From: Durusdinium trenchii
Taxonomy: Eukaryota; Sar; Dinophyceae; Suessiales; Symbiodiniaceae
NCBI GenBank assembly: GCA_963970005.1
Contig: CAXAMN010001403.1
Location: 1-64,000, forward strand
Length of the DNA: 64,000 nucleotides
Reading direction: 5' to 3'
Shown: positions 63,772 through 64,000 of the stretch, piece after piece
How positions within the stretch are numbered: position 1 is the stretch's first letter
How the letters are laid out: each line of letters begins with the position of its first letter
The notes under the pieces: generated by a model
The model's database searches: none
Seen by the model: only the letters and a program-made list of their open reading frames with translations
Told to the model about the DNA's origin: nothing
Program-made: the position numbers and the translations under genes

Positions 63772-64000
63772 CTGCAAGAGGGACAAGTTTGACACCCCCC
63801 CATAGACCATGACTTGAAGGATCCGTGATCGAGTATCCATTACTGTGGGCAATGTACAATGAGTACAATGAGTACCCATCGTCGAAACACTGTTTCCACT
63901 GACTCCACTCAACCAATTCGGAAGTTATTAAACCAACAGAGGTTGAAGGACCCTAGTTCGACTATCACAGTTGGGTAACCTCAGGTGACAGGCCCTATAA
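63772..64000. other. Right edge, nothing identified
   Basis: No conserved exon recognised in the last 229 bases. The ankyrin gene probably continues beyond the window on the - strand. Confidence 0.4.

Overview
The window looks like nuclear DNA of a dinoflagellate, most likely a Symbiodiniaceae-type genome. The evidence is: (1) conserved genes cut into very small exons; (2) 5' splice sites of GT, GC and GA types with nearly invariant AG|G acceptors; (3) relics of the dinoflagellate spliced leader in front of start codons; (4) long repeat-rich, exon-poor stretches and assembly gaps. There is no operon, Shine-Dalgarno or other bacterial organisation. Most long open reading frames here are noise. 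Real genes were found by joining short exons whose splice phases agree.

Left part (1-23,300, + strand genes). Two calmodulin exons (EF-hand 4 at 1,805 and the C-terminal exon at 11,242) lie 9.4 kb apart. A complete eight-exon ubiquitin-ribosomal protein eL40 fusion gene runs from 12,294 to 16,956. Several unassigned exon-like segments follow (18.1-22.9 kb). A 950-bp inverted-repeat element (4.08-5.03 kb), tandem repeats (7.8-8.3 kb) and intron-borne repeats fill the gaps.

Central AT island (23.3-29.5 kb). This is an extremely AT-rich block whose + strand is almost free of C on the left and almost free of G on the right. It contains a GTT/GTGGTT microsatellite and a 400-N gap. No gene was recognised in it.

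29.9-37.1 kb (- strand genes). These are a two-exon mitochondrial-carrier gene, a six-exon C2-domain gene whose exons are all 42-72 nt and all phase 0, and fragments of an unknown gene.

40.43-53.95 kb is the highlight: an apparently intact 13.5-kb DNA transposon with 28-bp imperfect terminal inverted repeats and possible TA target duplication. It encodes a J-domain-like protein, three small unknown proteins (one with a frameshift at a G7 run), and a chain of exons for an OTU-type cysteine protease, a C5 cytosine DNA methyltransferase and a DDE transposase. The chain may be one giant polyprotein of roughly 2,300 residues. Seven of its eight assigned introns contain a short motif resembling the element's own terminal repeat.

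Right part (54-64 kb, mainly - strand). It holds a complete five-exon U1 snRNP protein C gene with a spliced-leader relic upstream, an unknown three-exon gene, an ankyrin-repeat exon, and a duplicated CAG-rich repeat cluster at 57.8-59.7 kb.
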